Assembly (NCBI GenBank): GCA_030681895.1
Contig: JAUXRI010000250.1
Coordinates: 1-64,000 of the forward strand
Reading direction: 5' to 3'
Source: Myxococcales bacterium
Lineage (GTDB): Bacteria > Myxococcota > Myxococcia > Myxococcales > Myxococcaceae
DNA: 64,000 nt
The notes under the pieces were generated by a model. The model ran no database searches. It had not been told where the DNA came from and worked only from the letters and a program-made list of their open reading frames with translations. Within the stretch, counting starts at the first letter, position 1. Each line of letters starts with the position of its first letter. Both the position numbers and the translations under genes were made by a program. Shown here piece after piece: positions 53,103 through 62,285 of this stretch.

Positions 53103-55310
53103 TCACCACTTCCACTGCGACGTATGGCAGTTCGAGCACTCGAGCGGGCCGAACGGGTGCGCCCCGGGAGCCTTCGCCTTTCCACGCGCCGCAGCCGCTG
53201 CATGGCAGTCCCAGCACTCGTCGACGAGGCCCACCCAGCGCTGCGCGGTGTGACAGCTCGCGCACGGCGCCATGAAGTGCCGGCCGCGCAACGGCCAGCC
53301 GGTGCGATCGTGATCGAAGCGCACCACGCGGAACCGATCGGCCTGGTGACAGTCTTCACACCCCTGCCCCAGCTGCCCGCTGTGTGGATCGGCGTGGCAG
53401 CTCGCGCAGCGTTGGGTCGGCGGAGGGCCAGCGGCGGTGTGACAGGCTCCGCACTTCAGCGACGCGTGCCGGCGTTCGAGCGCGAAGCCCGTCTGCTGGT
53501 GTTGCATCGTCATGCCTCGCGCGTTGGCGAAGGGCCCCTTGCTCGGCTCGTGACAGGTGCGGCAATCGGCGCCCAGCTCGGCCCCATGCTGCGCCTGATG
53601 GCACGTGCCGCACTTCACGGGACTCGACGTCACCATCGACAGCGCCTTGCCGAGCTTCCCCTGATGACAGTCCGCGCACGTCGCCTGCGCGTGTTTCCCA
53701 TCGAGCGTGAAGCCAGTCAGGGCGTGATCGAACCCGGGCACGGGCGCGAAGGCCGTCGTGGAGTGGCACTTCTCGCACGCCATCCCCAGCCGGCCGTCGT
53801 GACGGTCGACGTGACATCGGGAGCACACCTTCGGCACGTCATCGAGCTTCGGCTCGAAGTGGCAGAGTTTGCATGACGTGGTGGCGTGTTTGCCGGTGAG
53901 CGGGAACGGCGTCGACGCGTGCCGCTCCACGGTGAAGGTGCTCGGCTTCCACGCCTCCGAGGTGTGACACACGGAGCACTCGCCATCGGCCTTCGTCGAG
54001 CCCTGGTGCGGGTCTGCGTGGCAATGGCTACACGTCGCTTCCTTCACGTGCGGCGCGACGCTGAACAGCACCGCATCGTTCGTCGGCACCCACGCGAGCG
54101 CGCCCTGGAGCCAGCTGGAGCGCCCGGCCTTCTTCACCGGCACCGGCGCCTTCGGGTACCCGCGGAGCTTGTCCTGATGACAGTCTTTGCAGCTCACCTT
54201 GCCGTGCCGTCCCACCAGCGGGAACCCGGTCGTCGCGTGGTTGAACGGAGACGGCTTGAACGCCTCGGTGGTCGGATGACAGGTCGAACACGCTCCGAAG
54301 TTGCCGTGAGCCGCGTCGCCCTGCTTCTGGTGACAGCCCTCGCACTGCTGCGGCACGCCCCGGAACTTCTGCGTCGCCCCGGTCGCGGGATGACAGTTCT
54401 CACACGCGACCTTCAGGTGCTCACCTGCAAGTTTGAACTTTGCGCGCTGGTTGTGATTGAACTGGCTCTTCTTCCACGACACGGCGCTGTGACACAGGCT
54501 GCACTCTCCGAGCGGCTCGTGTTTGCGCTCCTGATCGTGACACCCGCTGCACACCGACGGCGTCTTGGTGAAGTTCCAGTCGCGATGACACCCCAGACAT
54601 CCAACCGTCTGGTGTTTCTGCGGCAAGATACAGGTGCAGAACGAGTGATCGAACGTCGCCGGCGTCCACGCCTTCACCACGTGACACGACTCACAGGCCG
54701 CCTTCGTCCCTCCGTGCGCTTCTTCATGACACGCGGAGCACGCGACCTTCGGCGTCAGGTGCTTCCCCTTCTGGTGACAGCTCGAGCACTGCGCCTTCGC
54801 GTGGCCGCCCTCCATCGAGACGGCGTGCTCGTTTCGTTGATGGAGCGCGGGCTTCCAGGCCGTCGACGAGTGACAGGCCGTACACGACGTCCCCAGCGCG
54901 CCCTGATGCGTGTCTTTGTGACAGCCCACGCACGTCTGGACCATCTTCGCGATCGGGGCTGTATGACAGGTGTTGCACGCGACCTTCTGGTGCGCGCCGA
55001 TCAGCGACATGCCAGTGAGCGTGTGATCGAACGAGGTCAGCGCGGCGGGCCGGGTGAGCGCGGCCTCGGGCCCCTTGTGCTCGAGGTGACAGGCGACACA
55101 CTTCTGCGCCGAGACCGACGCGTGGAACTTCTTCAGGTCGCCGTGACAGGTCAGACACTTCTCGTTCGGCAACCCCTTGAACGGCATGTGGCAGGCATCA
55201 CAGTCGTCGGCGATCGACGCGTGCGCGGTGCTGGAAGGACCTGGCGCGGTCGAGGCCCGCCACCCCTGGCTGACCACGAGGAGCATGCCCAACGTGAGCG
55301 GGCTCACCAT
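53103..55310 (-). CDS. Secreted multihaem c-type cytochrome with 30 CXXCH motifs
   Basis: 735 residues. An N-terminal hydrophobic segment (PLTLGMLLVVSQG) serves as export signal. I count 30 CXXCH motifs, grouped as ten repeats of three. A typical repeat is: (F/Q)(D/N)H, TG-x-x-L-x-G-x-H, CxxCH, CxxCH-x-D-x-H-x-G-x-LG, CxxCH. The extra His residues (FDH, GxH, DxHxG) are likely distal haem ligands, giving bis-His c7-like triheme units. About 50 residues are inserted between haems 16 and 17. No lipobox, so periplasmic or extracellular. The start overlaps the barrel gene stop (ATGGTGA). A rod-like electron wire is the likely role. Confidence 0.92.
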   Translation of the reverse strand: MVSPLTLGMLLVVSQGWRASTAPGPSSTAHASIADDCDACHMPFKGLPNEKCLTCHGDLKKFHASVSAQKCVACHLEHKGPEAALTRPAALTSFDHTLTGMSLIGAHQKVACNTCHTAPIAKMVQTCVGCHKDTHQGALGTSCTACHSSTAWKPALHQRNEHAVSMEGGHAKAQCSSCHQKGKHLTPKVACSACHEEAHGGTKAACESCHVVKAWTPATFDHSFCTCILPQKHQTVGCLGCHRDWNFTKTPSVCSGCHDQERKHEPLGECSLCHSAVSWKKSQFNHNQRAKFKLAGEHLKVACENCHPATGATQKFRGVPQQCEGCHQKQGDAAHGNFGACSTCHPTTEAFKPSPFNHATTGFPLVGRHGKVSCKDCHQDKLRGYPKAPVPVKKAGRSSWLQGALAWVPTNDAVLFSVAPHVKEATCSHCHADPHQGSTKADGECSVCHTSEAWKPSTFTVERHASTPFPLTGKHATTSCKLCHFEPKLDDVPKVCSRCHVDRHDGRLGMACEKCHSTTAFAPVPGFDHALTGFTLDGKHAQATCADCHQGKLGKALSMVTSSPVKCGTCHQAQHGAELGADCRTCHEPSKGPFANARGMTMQHQQTGFALERRHASLKCGACHTAAGPPPTQRCASCHADPHSGQLGQGCEDCHQADRFRVVRFDHDRTGWPLRGRHFMAPCASCHTAQRWVGLVDECWDCHAAAAARGKAKAPGAHPFGPLECSNCHTSQWKW

Positions 55311-56743
55311 TCCTTCTCCAATCGTGCGCCGAGCTGCACGAAGAACCGGCGCTCGCGGCCGTCGGTGAGGCTCTGCTCGAAGTCGAGGCCGCCGAACCAG
55401 ATACCGCTGGCATAGAAGGCCCGCACGAAGCCGAGCCGCTGCGCCTCGAGGTTGAACGGGCTCAGGTCGACGGGCTTGGTGGGCGTGTCGTCATACGGCG
55501 TGTACACCCGGCCCGACAGCGGGAGCGCGCTGCGCTGCACGTTGCTCGCGCCCGCCGCGAGATCGAGCCCCTTCCATCTCCAGCCCAGCGACGCCGACCA
55601 ATAGCTGCGGTCCGACGGAGCGAGCTCGACGCCGGTGCGCACCATCATCTCGTACGTAAAACCACCACGCAGACAGAAGCCGTAGGCCCAATCCGGCGCG
55701 AGGTCAGCCTGTCCGCCGAAGCGCCACTCCTGACGATCGGGCCGAACACGGAACCGAACGTCGGGCCCGAGCCACCCCAGCGCGAACGGACGCCACCGCA
55801 CGCGGACCCGGTTGTCGATGAACAGCGGCACGAAGCCATCGGCGATCACCGTAGGATCGTCAGGGTCGAGCCGAATTCCTTCCCGATACACGCCCGCTTG
55901 CTGGAAATGAAAGTCGTACGCGATGCGCAGCGTCTTGATCGGCCGAGCCTCGACGAACGCCACGGCCGCGAAGAGATCGACGGAGCGCGCGCTCAAGGCC
56001 ACCGAGTTCCACGTCGGCCCGATGACGTAGCTGGCGCGTTGCGCGGCAGAGACCTCAGCGCCAGCCACGACGCCATCGAGCGGCCGCCCCACGGCGCGCG
56101 CCGCGATCGAGACCGCGTCGAAGGACGACGTCGGCCCCTGCGCGAGCGGCACCTCGTCACGATTGAAGGTGACGGCGAGCTCCGCGCGCAGCCGCTCCAG
56201 CGTGAGTGCGGCCGACGCGCCGGCTGCAGGCAAGAGGGTCGACAAGTCGACGTTGCCTGTCCGGGTGCTGGTGATGGCGCGCCGCCCTCCGAACACCTGA
56301 AACTCGAACTTCGACAGGTGCAGCTGTGCCCGCAGTCCATCGACCGGCAGGAACCCCGCCGAAGGCACGACGAAGCGGCCCAGCCCGAGGGTGAGCAGCT
56401 TCTCGAAGAAGTCGCCCGACAGCTCAGCCTGGTACAACAGGTGAATCGCGGTGTTCTGGGAGTTACCAGCAATTGGTTGGCGGCCCTGGTAGTCGAAGTC
56501 GAAGCGCGCGCGCCGCGACCAGCCCGTCGCGTGCAACTTGCCGCGAAAGCCCATCTCGAGCGCCGTGAGCTCTGCCGGCGTGCCTGCGCCGACGTCGTCA
56601 TTCACGGCGTTCGCAGCCAGCAGATCGGTCGCGACTTCAGCGTCGACGGTCGTATTGACCGACGCGCCGCTCACCACGTCGACGGTCGGAGCGCCCGCGT
56701 CAGCCTGCCCCAGCACCACCAGTGCGAGCGCGAGGAGCGTCAT
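55304..56743 (-). CDS. Outer-membrane beta-barrel protein of the cytochrome operon
   Basis: 479 residues from the ATG at 56743, which overlaps the cytochrome b stop as ATGA. Signal peptide MTLLALALVVLGQADA. The rest is a run of amphipathic strands (LHATGWSRRARFDFDYQGR, SYWSASLGWRWKGLDLAAG, IWFGGLDFEQSL) ending with an aromatic residue (LEKEW), as barrel proteins do. No N-terminal CXXC of the MtrB type is present. Its position between a membrane cytochrome b and a 30-haem cytochrome suggests that it lets a cytochrome cross the outer membrane. It is not clearly homologous to MtrB or PioB by eye. Confidence 0.8.
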   Translation of the reverse strand: MTLLALALVVLGQADAGAPTVDVVSGASVNTTVDAEVATDLLAANAVNDDVGAGTPAELTALEMGFRGKLHATGWSRRARFDFDYQGRQPIAGNSQNTAIHLLYQAELSGDFFEKLLTLGLGRFVVPSAGFLPVDGLRAQLHLSKFEFQVFGGRRAITSTRTGNVDLSTLLPAAGASAALTLERLRAELAVTFNRDEVPLAQGPTSSFDAVSIAARAVGRPLDGVVAGAEVSAAQRASYVIGPTWNSVALSARSVDLFAAVAFVEARPIKTLRIAYDFHFQQAGVYREGIRLDPDDPTVIADGFVPLFIDNRVRVRWRPFALGWLGPDVRFRVRPDRQEWRFGGQADLAPDWAYGFCLRGGFTYEMMVRTGVELAPSDRSYWSASLGWRWKGLDLAAGASNVQRSALPLSGRVYTPYDDTPTKPVDLSPFNLEAQRLGFVRAFYASGIWFGGLDFEQSLTDGRERRFFVQLGARLEKEW

Positions 56744-57510
56744 TCGGCGGTGAACGACATCGCATACATGTACGAGAGGACGACGTGCACCACCGACAGC
56801 ACGTACATGATGGTCGCCAGCGGCCGATGGAGGATGATCCACCGCTGGAACACGCGCTCCGCGGCCGTCAGCGCATGCAACCGGCGCTGCAGCTTGAGCC
56901 GACGCTCCACCAACGACAACGCCTCGGCGCCCAGGCCCATCGACGGCAACGATCGCAGCGCACGCCTCGTCGCCAGGTCTGCCGTGATCAACCCGCCAAA
57001 CGTGCGAGGCGCCACGCCCGGCTTCATCAGCGGCTCCACCTCGACCGGCACAGGCCCCAGCTTCGTGAGCTCGGCCTCGACCTCTTTCGCGGCCATCTGC
57101 TCACCGCCGAGCGTGTGAGGAATGAACGAATACAGATAGCGGCCGAACAGGCCCGAGAAGAACACCGTCGCGACGGCGGCAAAATTGAGCACCGCGGGGT
57201 TCATCCAGTGCACCGCGTAGCCGCGGGTGAACAGGTGCAACGAATGAAACAGCACGCAGACCGCGCCCTGCACGCCGAGGAAGATGTGAAAGTGGAGCCA
57301 CCACGACAGCCGCGCCATCGCCCGCATCGCGCGTGACCGTCGCGCGACCGAGTAGATGAGCATCACCACCATCGAGCCCAGGCCGATCCACCCGAGGGTG
57401 ACGCTGAAGGTCGACGTCGGCGCGGGAGGGTCCGTCCACCACCGCCACGAGAACGCGACCGTCTCGATCACGATGATCAACGCGTAGATCGCTGGAAGCA
57501 GTCTCCCCAT
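56740..57510 (-). CDS. Membrane b-type cytochrome
   Basis: 256 residues from the ATG at 57510 (a GTG at 57522 is possible; TATCGT lies 10 nt before the ATG). About six hydrophobic segments. Likely haem ligands: His residues of WLHFHIFLGVQGAVCVLFHSLHLF and of LHRPLATIMYVLSVVHVVLS. A loop of about 85 residues lies between the fourth and the last two helices. The pattern recalls ferric-reductase-like or b561-like quinol oxidases in the inner membrane. Translationally coupled to the barrel gene. It could take electrons from quinol and pass them to the periplasmic cytochrome. Confidence 0.82.
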   Translation of the reverse strand: MGRLLPAIYALIIVIETVAFSWRWWTDPPAPTSTFSVTLGWIGLGSMVVMLIYSVARRSRAMRAMARLSWWLHFHIFLGVQGAVCVLFHSLHLFTRGYAVHWMNPAVLNFAAVATVFFSGLFGRYLYSFIPHTLGGEQMAAKEVEAELTKLGPVPVEVEPLMKPGVAPRTFGGLITADLATRRALRSLPSMGLGAEALSLVERRLKLQRRLHALTAAERVFQRWIILHRPLATIMYVLSVVHVVLSYMYAMSFTAE

Positions 57511-57581
57511 GACCTGCGGCACGATAGCCGCCGCCGACGCCCTGACGACGCAAATTCTGCGGGACCGAAGACGATGAGGGC

Positions 57582-57587
57582 TACGCT
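57582..57587 (+). promoter_or_regulatory. Candidate -10 element (TACGCT) for the Fe-S flavoprotein operon
   Basis: TACGCT ends exactly 6 nt before the GTG at 57594, with no Shine-Dalgarno sequence. The divergent cytochrome b operon starts 83 bp away, so one short region controls both arms. Confidence 0.4.
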
Positions 57588-57593
57588 CCGCGC

Positions 57594-58916
57594 GTGGATC
57601 TCGTCCTTGGCCTTGGCGCAGCAGCGATCGTGCTCATCGTCGGCTTCCAGCTCTGGACCTCCAGACGCGCGGCCCAGAAGGAAGACCGGGCCCACCAGCA
57701 GCACCAGCAGTCGGTGGAGCGCAACGTGCAGCCGGTCAGCCTGCACCCGGTCGTCAACCTGGGTGCCTGCATCTGCACCGGCGCCTGCATCACCGCGTGC
57801 CCCGAAAAAGACGTGCTCGCGATCGTCGACGGCAAGGCGCGGCTCATCAACCCGAACGCCTGCATCGGCCATGGCGAGTGCCTGCGGGCGTGCCCGGTCG
57901 ACGCGATCAGCCTCGTGCTCGGCACCGAGAAGAGGGGCGTCGAGATTCCGCTCCTCGCCTCTGACTTTCAGACCAACGTGCCCGGCCTCTTCATCGTCGG
58001 CGAGCTCGGCGGCATGGGGCTCATCTACAACGCGATGACGCAGGGCCTTCAGGCGATCAAGGCGATGCTCAAGCAGCCGCCCGCGAAGGCAGAAGGCATT
58101 CACCAGCTGGTGATCGTCGGCGCAGGCCCCGCAGGCATCGCAGCCGCGCTCGCCGCGCTCGAGGCAAAGCTCGACTTCGTGATCGTCGATCAGGAGTCGG
58201 TCGGCGGCACGGTGCTCCACTACCCACGGCAGAAGATCGTGATGACGCGGCCGGTGGAGCTGCCGCTCTACGGCCTGCTCAAGGTCACCGAGGTGAGCAA
58301 AGAAGCGCTGCTCGCGGTGTGGCAGGAGATCCTCACGAAGACCGGCCTGACCGTGCGCACCGGCGTGCGGGTCGACGACGTGAAGCGCGACGCGGCGGGC
58401 GTGTTCGAGCTGGTGACGAGCGCGGGGCCGCTTCGGGCGCAGCGGGTGATCCTCGCGCTGGGTCGACGGGGCTCTCCTCGTAAGCTCGGCGTGCCGGGCG
58501 AAGAGCTCTCGAAGGTCTGCTACCGGCTGCTCGAGCCTGAGAACTACACGGGCACCCACTGTCTCGTCGTCGGTGGTGGTGACTCGGCGATCGAAGCGGC
58601 CATCGCGCTCAGTGACGCCGGAGCGACGGTTCAGCTGGCCTACCGCGGGGAGGTGTTCGATCGCATCAAGCCGAAGAACCAGGAGCGCCTCGACGCCTCG
58701 AGCGCCGCCGGCAAGGTGACGGTGCTGTTCAAGGCGCAACCCAAAGAGATCCGCGCCGACGCGGTCGCGCTCGACGTGAAGGGTGAGCTGCGGGAGCTGA
58801 AGAACGACTACGTGCTGATCTTCGCGGGCGGCGTGCTGCCGACGGCGTTCCTCGAGAAGGCGGGCGTGCAGGTGAAGACGATGAAGGGCGAGCTCTTCGC
58901 GCCGGCGAACCGATGA
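57594..58916 (+). CDS. Membrane-anchored Fe-S flavoprotein oxidoreductase
   Basis: 440 residues from GTG. One N-terminal transmembrane helix (3-21), then a two-cluster ferredoxin domain, then a pyridine-nucleotide/FAD oxidoreductase: FAD motif VGAGPAGIA (Gly176-Ala178-Gly178 region) and NAD(P) motif VGGGDSAIEAA. The cluster ligands are unusual: C59, C61, C65, C69 and C90, H93, C96, C100, where the family has C-x-x-C-x-x-C-x-x-x-C-P twice. No redox CxxC, so it is not a thioredoxin reductase. It could pass electrons from NAD(P)H to the membrane cytochrome b or a periplasmic partner. The stop overlaps the next start (ATGA). Confidence 0.88.
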   Translation: MDLVLGLGAAAIVLIVGFQLWTSRRAAQKEDRAHQQHQQSVERNVQPVSLHPVVNLGACICTGACITACPEKDVLAIVDGKARLINPNACIGHGECLRACPVDAISLVLGTEKRGVEIPLLASDFQTNVPGLFIVGELGGMGLIYNAMTQGLQAIKAMLKQPPAKAEGIHQLVIVGAGPAGIAAALAALEAKLDFVIVDQESVGGTVLHYPRQKIVMTRPVELPLYGLLKVTEVSKEALLAVWQEILTKTGLTVRTGVRVDDVKRDAAGVFELVTSAGPLRAQRVILALGRRGSPRKLGVPGEELSKVCYRLLEPENYTGTHCLVVGGGDSAIEAAIALSDAGATVQLAYRGEVFDRIKPKNQERLDASSAAGKVTVLFKAQPKEIRADAVALDVKGELRELKNDYVLIFAGGVLPTAFLEKAGVQVKTMKGELFAPANR

Positions 58917-61900
58917 TGAAACGAACGCTGCTCCTGCTGCTCGTCGTCGGTTGCACACCGGGCCCTGCGCCCACGAAGCCGCCGCGACCGCACCCGTTCT
59001 TTCCGATCGCCGAGGGCACGCACGCGCTCCACTGCACCGCCTGTCACGCGCTCACCAACACGAACTACTCGCAGTTCAGCTGCCTGAACTGTCACGAGCA
59101 CGCGAAGGAGAAGGTGGACCCACGCCACACGGCCGTCGGTGGGTACTCGTACGAGACCGGCGCCTGCTACGCCTGTCATCGCGACGGCTCGGCGGCGAAC
59201 GCTCCGAACGTCTCCGGACTCACCTCGGATCCGGGCCAGAACGTCTCGGTGACGGCGCTGGTGCCGACGTTCTCCGCGACGACGATCGTGAGCGTCACGG
59301 CCGAGGAGCAGTCGCTCCCGATGCCGATGAACCACGCTGTCGTGACCGGAGCCTGCTCGAGCTGCCACGCGAACGTCGAGCTCTCGAACTTCTATCCCGG
59401 ACAGCTGCACGCCTCGCTGCTGACCCTGGATCGCGAGCAGCCGACGACCTGCGCGGAGTGCCATGCGTCGTCTGCGCCGGTGGGCTTCGTGGGACCAATC
59501 GCCGCGAGTCGATCGCCTCCGAGCGGAGAGATGAAGCACGACGCGGTGGCGTGGGTGGCTGGCGCTCCGTCGACGATGGCGCTGGTGACGGCAGACTGCA
59601 GCACCTGTCACGTGGCGCCGTCGAAGTCGTCGGCGGCCAACTGGGCGACGCGCGCGAGCTTCCACGCGGCGCTGCAGGGCGCGCAGCCGGGCTCCTGTCT
59701 CGACTGTCACGCGAACACCCGCCCCGGCGGGCTGAACGCTTCGAACGCCGCCCTGCCCCGCGGCCTCGTCATCGATCACCGCGCGCCGATCTGGCTGGGC
59801 GACTGTGTCTCGTGTCACGCGGCGGGCTTCACCTCATGGGCAGGCGGCACGTTCCATCGTGGCGCGGCGCCGCCGTCGGCCTGTCTTCCCTGCCACGCAG
59901 GCGAGCGCCCCACCGAGTTGGACGGCGGCTTCAAAGGGCCGCCGTTCGACTTCGGCACCAACGCGCAGGGCATCACCCACGGCGCCGGGCAGGACTGCGC
60001 GGTCTGTCACGTCCGCACGCAGGACTGGACCGGAGGCAATTTCACGCACGGGCCGACGACGATCGCCACGCGCACCTGCGTGGCCTGTCACACGACGCAA
60101 CGTCCGACCTCGATCGTTTCCGGCTTCGATCACGCGCAGGCCGGCAATGGAGACTGCTTCGGCTGCCATCAGGCGACGACGGCTTTCACGCAGCTGAGCG
60201 ACTGGGCTGGAGGGCAGAGCTACCCGGGGTCCAGACTCATCAGCTCGAGCGATCGCTTCGTGCGCGTGACGCAGCTCTCGTTGCGGCGCAGTGGAGCGCT
60301 CGTCACCGGCTCCGTCTCGGCTGAAGCGACGCTCTACAACACGATGCTCCACACCTCGGCGGCGCTGCCGAGCGATGCAGGCCTGGCGGCGGGGCCGTCA
60401 CCTGGCGACACGACGACGTGCTGGCACTGTCACACCAGCGCGCCCGGCACGACGACCGTCACCTCGTTCCCTGGCGGCCAGTTCCACGCGGCGCTCACCA
60501 CGTACCGGAGCGCTCCCGACGCGGGCGTCACGCCGCTGTCCCAACCGAGCACGCGCTGCGCCGACTGCCACTCGACGATGCGGCCGACAGGCATCGTGCA
60601 GAAGACCGACCTGCAGCCGATGGATCACGACGCGCGCTTCACTTCGCCGGTCGACGTCGGAGGCCAGCTGGTGAGCCGCGCGTCCGAGCTCGACTGCTCC
60701 GTCTGTCATCAGTCGCCGGGCGGCGCGTGGAGCGACGGGGCGTTCCACTCGAAGCTCCCCGCGACCGCGCAGCTCGACGACTGCACCGTGTGTCACTACC
60801 CGCTGATGGCGAGCGCTGCGGCGGCCGATGGCGCGATGAAGCACCGCTCGACGCAGGTGACGTTTCAGACGTGCGATCGCTGTCACGCGCAAGCGCTCGC
60901 CAACACCTCGGGCACGCCGACCGCGGCGAAGTGGGCTCCCGGAGTCTTCCACGCCAACGCCGGCACGCAGCCGGCCACCTGCATCGACTGTCACGCCGCG
61001 CCGGCAGGTCCGAGGCAGAGCACAGAAGCGTACGAAGGCGACCGCCAGTGGATGAGCCACGCGCTGTCGGTGGTGACCGCGAAGGACTGCGCCTTCTGCC
61101 ACGCCGCCGATGTCGGCACGGCGTGGAGCCCCTCCACCCGCTTCCACCGCACCGGCATCACGGCGACCTCGTGCCGCGGCTGTCACGGCCCTGCGAACGG
61201 AGGCACCGCGCACAACATGCCGACGGGGCTCATCGACACGGCCACCATCACCAGCGCGAGCGCGACGACGGGACGCGCGGGCGTCGCGGTGCAGATCGCT
61301 CACACCGACGTGAACGTGAGCACCCGCGACTGCAACGTCTGCCACACGCAGATCGGCATCGCTCCGGCGGGCAGCGCGATCGCCGGGCGGGAGTGGGCGC
61401 AGGCGAGCTTCCATCGACACTTCACGGGAGGCGTCGCGCTGGTGGGCCGGTGCAGCACCTGCCACCTGAACCTCAAGCCCACGTCGGGCTTCGCGGTCGA
61501 TCACAGCGGCTTCACGGCGACGTCGGCGACCGACTGCAGCGCGTGTCACAGCAGTGGGCCGAGCTGGCGGCTGTCGGGCGGATCCACCACGCCCGCGTCG
61601 CTCAGCCTCGGTGGCTTCACGATCGCCCAGCCGCCCGCTGAGAACGCCACGACGACGCAGGCCGGCCTCAACGGTGTGCCCCACCCTGCCGTCGGATCCG
61701 GGCTGACGTGTACGAGCTGCCATGCGCAGGCGACGGGAGGCCGACGTGCGTTCGGGTACGACCACGCGCTGGCGCCGGTGAACGGGTGTTCGTCGTGTCA
61801 CGAGGCGGGCAGCGATCTCGTCGGCACGTCGTGGAGTCTGAACGCTCCCGGCGCGACGCAGGTGGCGGCTCAATGCGCACGCGGGAGCGGCACCGTGTTC

Positions 61901-62167
61901 GATCGTGGTGGAGACACGCGGCCCGTCGGCATCGCGACGCTGGCGTGCAGCTCGAACGCGGAGAGCCAGCAGTGCGGGACGCAGAATTGCGCGCTCAATC
62001 ATTTCTACCCGGCCGATTGCGGCGAGTGCCACGCGAAGCCGAGCGCCGTGCCCGCGACGGTGCAGACGGGCGCGAGCTACGTGGCCAACTGGCGCTTCCA
62101 ACACTTCTTCGGAGCGCCGGCCCAGTCGTCGACCTGCTGCAAATGCCACGGCGGGAGCTGTCGCTAG
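58913..62167 (+). CDS. Multihaem c-type cytochrome lipoprotein with 27 CXXCH motifs
   Basis: 1084 residues. Lipoprotein signal MMKRTLLLLLVVGC. I count 27 CXXCH motifs, the last as CCKCH near the C terminus. A recurring unit is FH followed by CxxCH and then RP (for example SFHAAL ... CLDCHANTRPGG; TFHRGA ... CLPCHAGERPTE), giving pairs of haems joined by Trp/Gly-rich segments. A region without haem (about 430-500) and another near 770-800 may be folded domains. Lipidation and size suggest an outer-membrane, possibly cell-surface, location as the terminal reductase. Coupled by ATGA overlap to the Fe-S flavoprotein gene. Confidence 0.92.
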   Translation: MMKRTLLLLLVVGCTPGPAPTKPPRPHPFFPIAEGTHALHCTACHALTNTNYSQFSCLNCHEHAKEKVDPRHTAVGGYSYETGACYACHRDGSAANAPNVSGLTSDPGQNVSVTALVPTFSATTIVSVTAEEQSLPMPMNHAVVTGACSSCHANVELSNFYPGQLHASLLTLDREQPTTCAECHASSAPVGFVGPIAASRSPPSGEMKHDAVAWVAGAPSTMALVTADCSTCHVAPSKSSAANWATRASFHAALQGAQPGSCLDCHANTRPGGLNASNAALPRGLVIDHRAPIWLGDCVSCHAAGFTSWAGGTFHRGAAPPSACLPCHAGERPTELDGGFKGPPFDFGTNAQGITHGAGQDCAVCHVRTQDWTGGNFTHGPTTIATRTCVACHTTQRPTSIVSGFDHAQAGNGDCFGCHQATTAFTQLSDWAGGQSYPGSRLISSSDRFVRVTQLSLRRSGALVTGSVSAEATLYNTMLHTSAALPSDAGLAAGPSPGDTTTCWHCHTSAPGTTTVTSFPGGQFHAALTTYRSAPDAGVTPLSQPSTRCADCHSTMRPTGIVQKTDLQPMDHDARFTSPVDVGGQLVSRASELDCSVCHQSPGGAWSDGAFHSKLPATAQLDDCTVCHYPLMASAAAADGAMKHRSTQVTFQTCDRCHAQALANTSGTPTAAKWAPGVFHANAGTQPATCIDCHAAPAGPRQSTEAYEGDRQWMSHALSVVTAKDCAFCHAADVGTAWSPSTRFHRTGITATSCRGCHGPANGGTAHNMPTGLIDTATITSASATTGRAGVAVQIAHTDVNVSTRDCNVCHTQIGIAPAGSAIAGREWAQASFHRHFTGGVALVGRCSTCHLNLKPTSGFAVDHSGFTATSATDCSACHSSGPSWRLSGGSTTPASLSLGGFTIAQPPAENATTTQAGLNGVPHPAVGSGLTCTSCHAQATGGRRAFGYDHALAPVNGCSSCHEAGSDLVGTSWSLNAPGATQVAAQCARGSGTVFDRGGDTRPVGIATLACSSNAESQQCGTQNCALNHFYPADCGECHAKPSAVPATVQTGASYVANWRFQHFFGAPAQSSTCCKCHGGSCR

Positions 62168-62285
62168 CCGCCAACCGCTTGGAATCACCCGGCGATCGAC
62201 CCGCTCCTCACGAGCTGAGAAACCTGAAAGTCGGCCCTTACACCCACCGCCCGAATCCACGACTGACAGGCTCCGACAACTGCGC

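Noticed and set aside
54600..54660. A 31st haem site at CTCIL in the 30-haem cytochrome
   Set aside because: The Cys residues lack the CXXCH spacing and a following His; a shifted His (LPQKH) does not make a standard site.
57594..58916. Thioredoxin reductase annotation
   Set aside because: FAD and NAD(P) motifs fit that fold, but the redox CxxC is missing and a ferredoxin domain is present.
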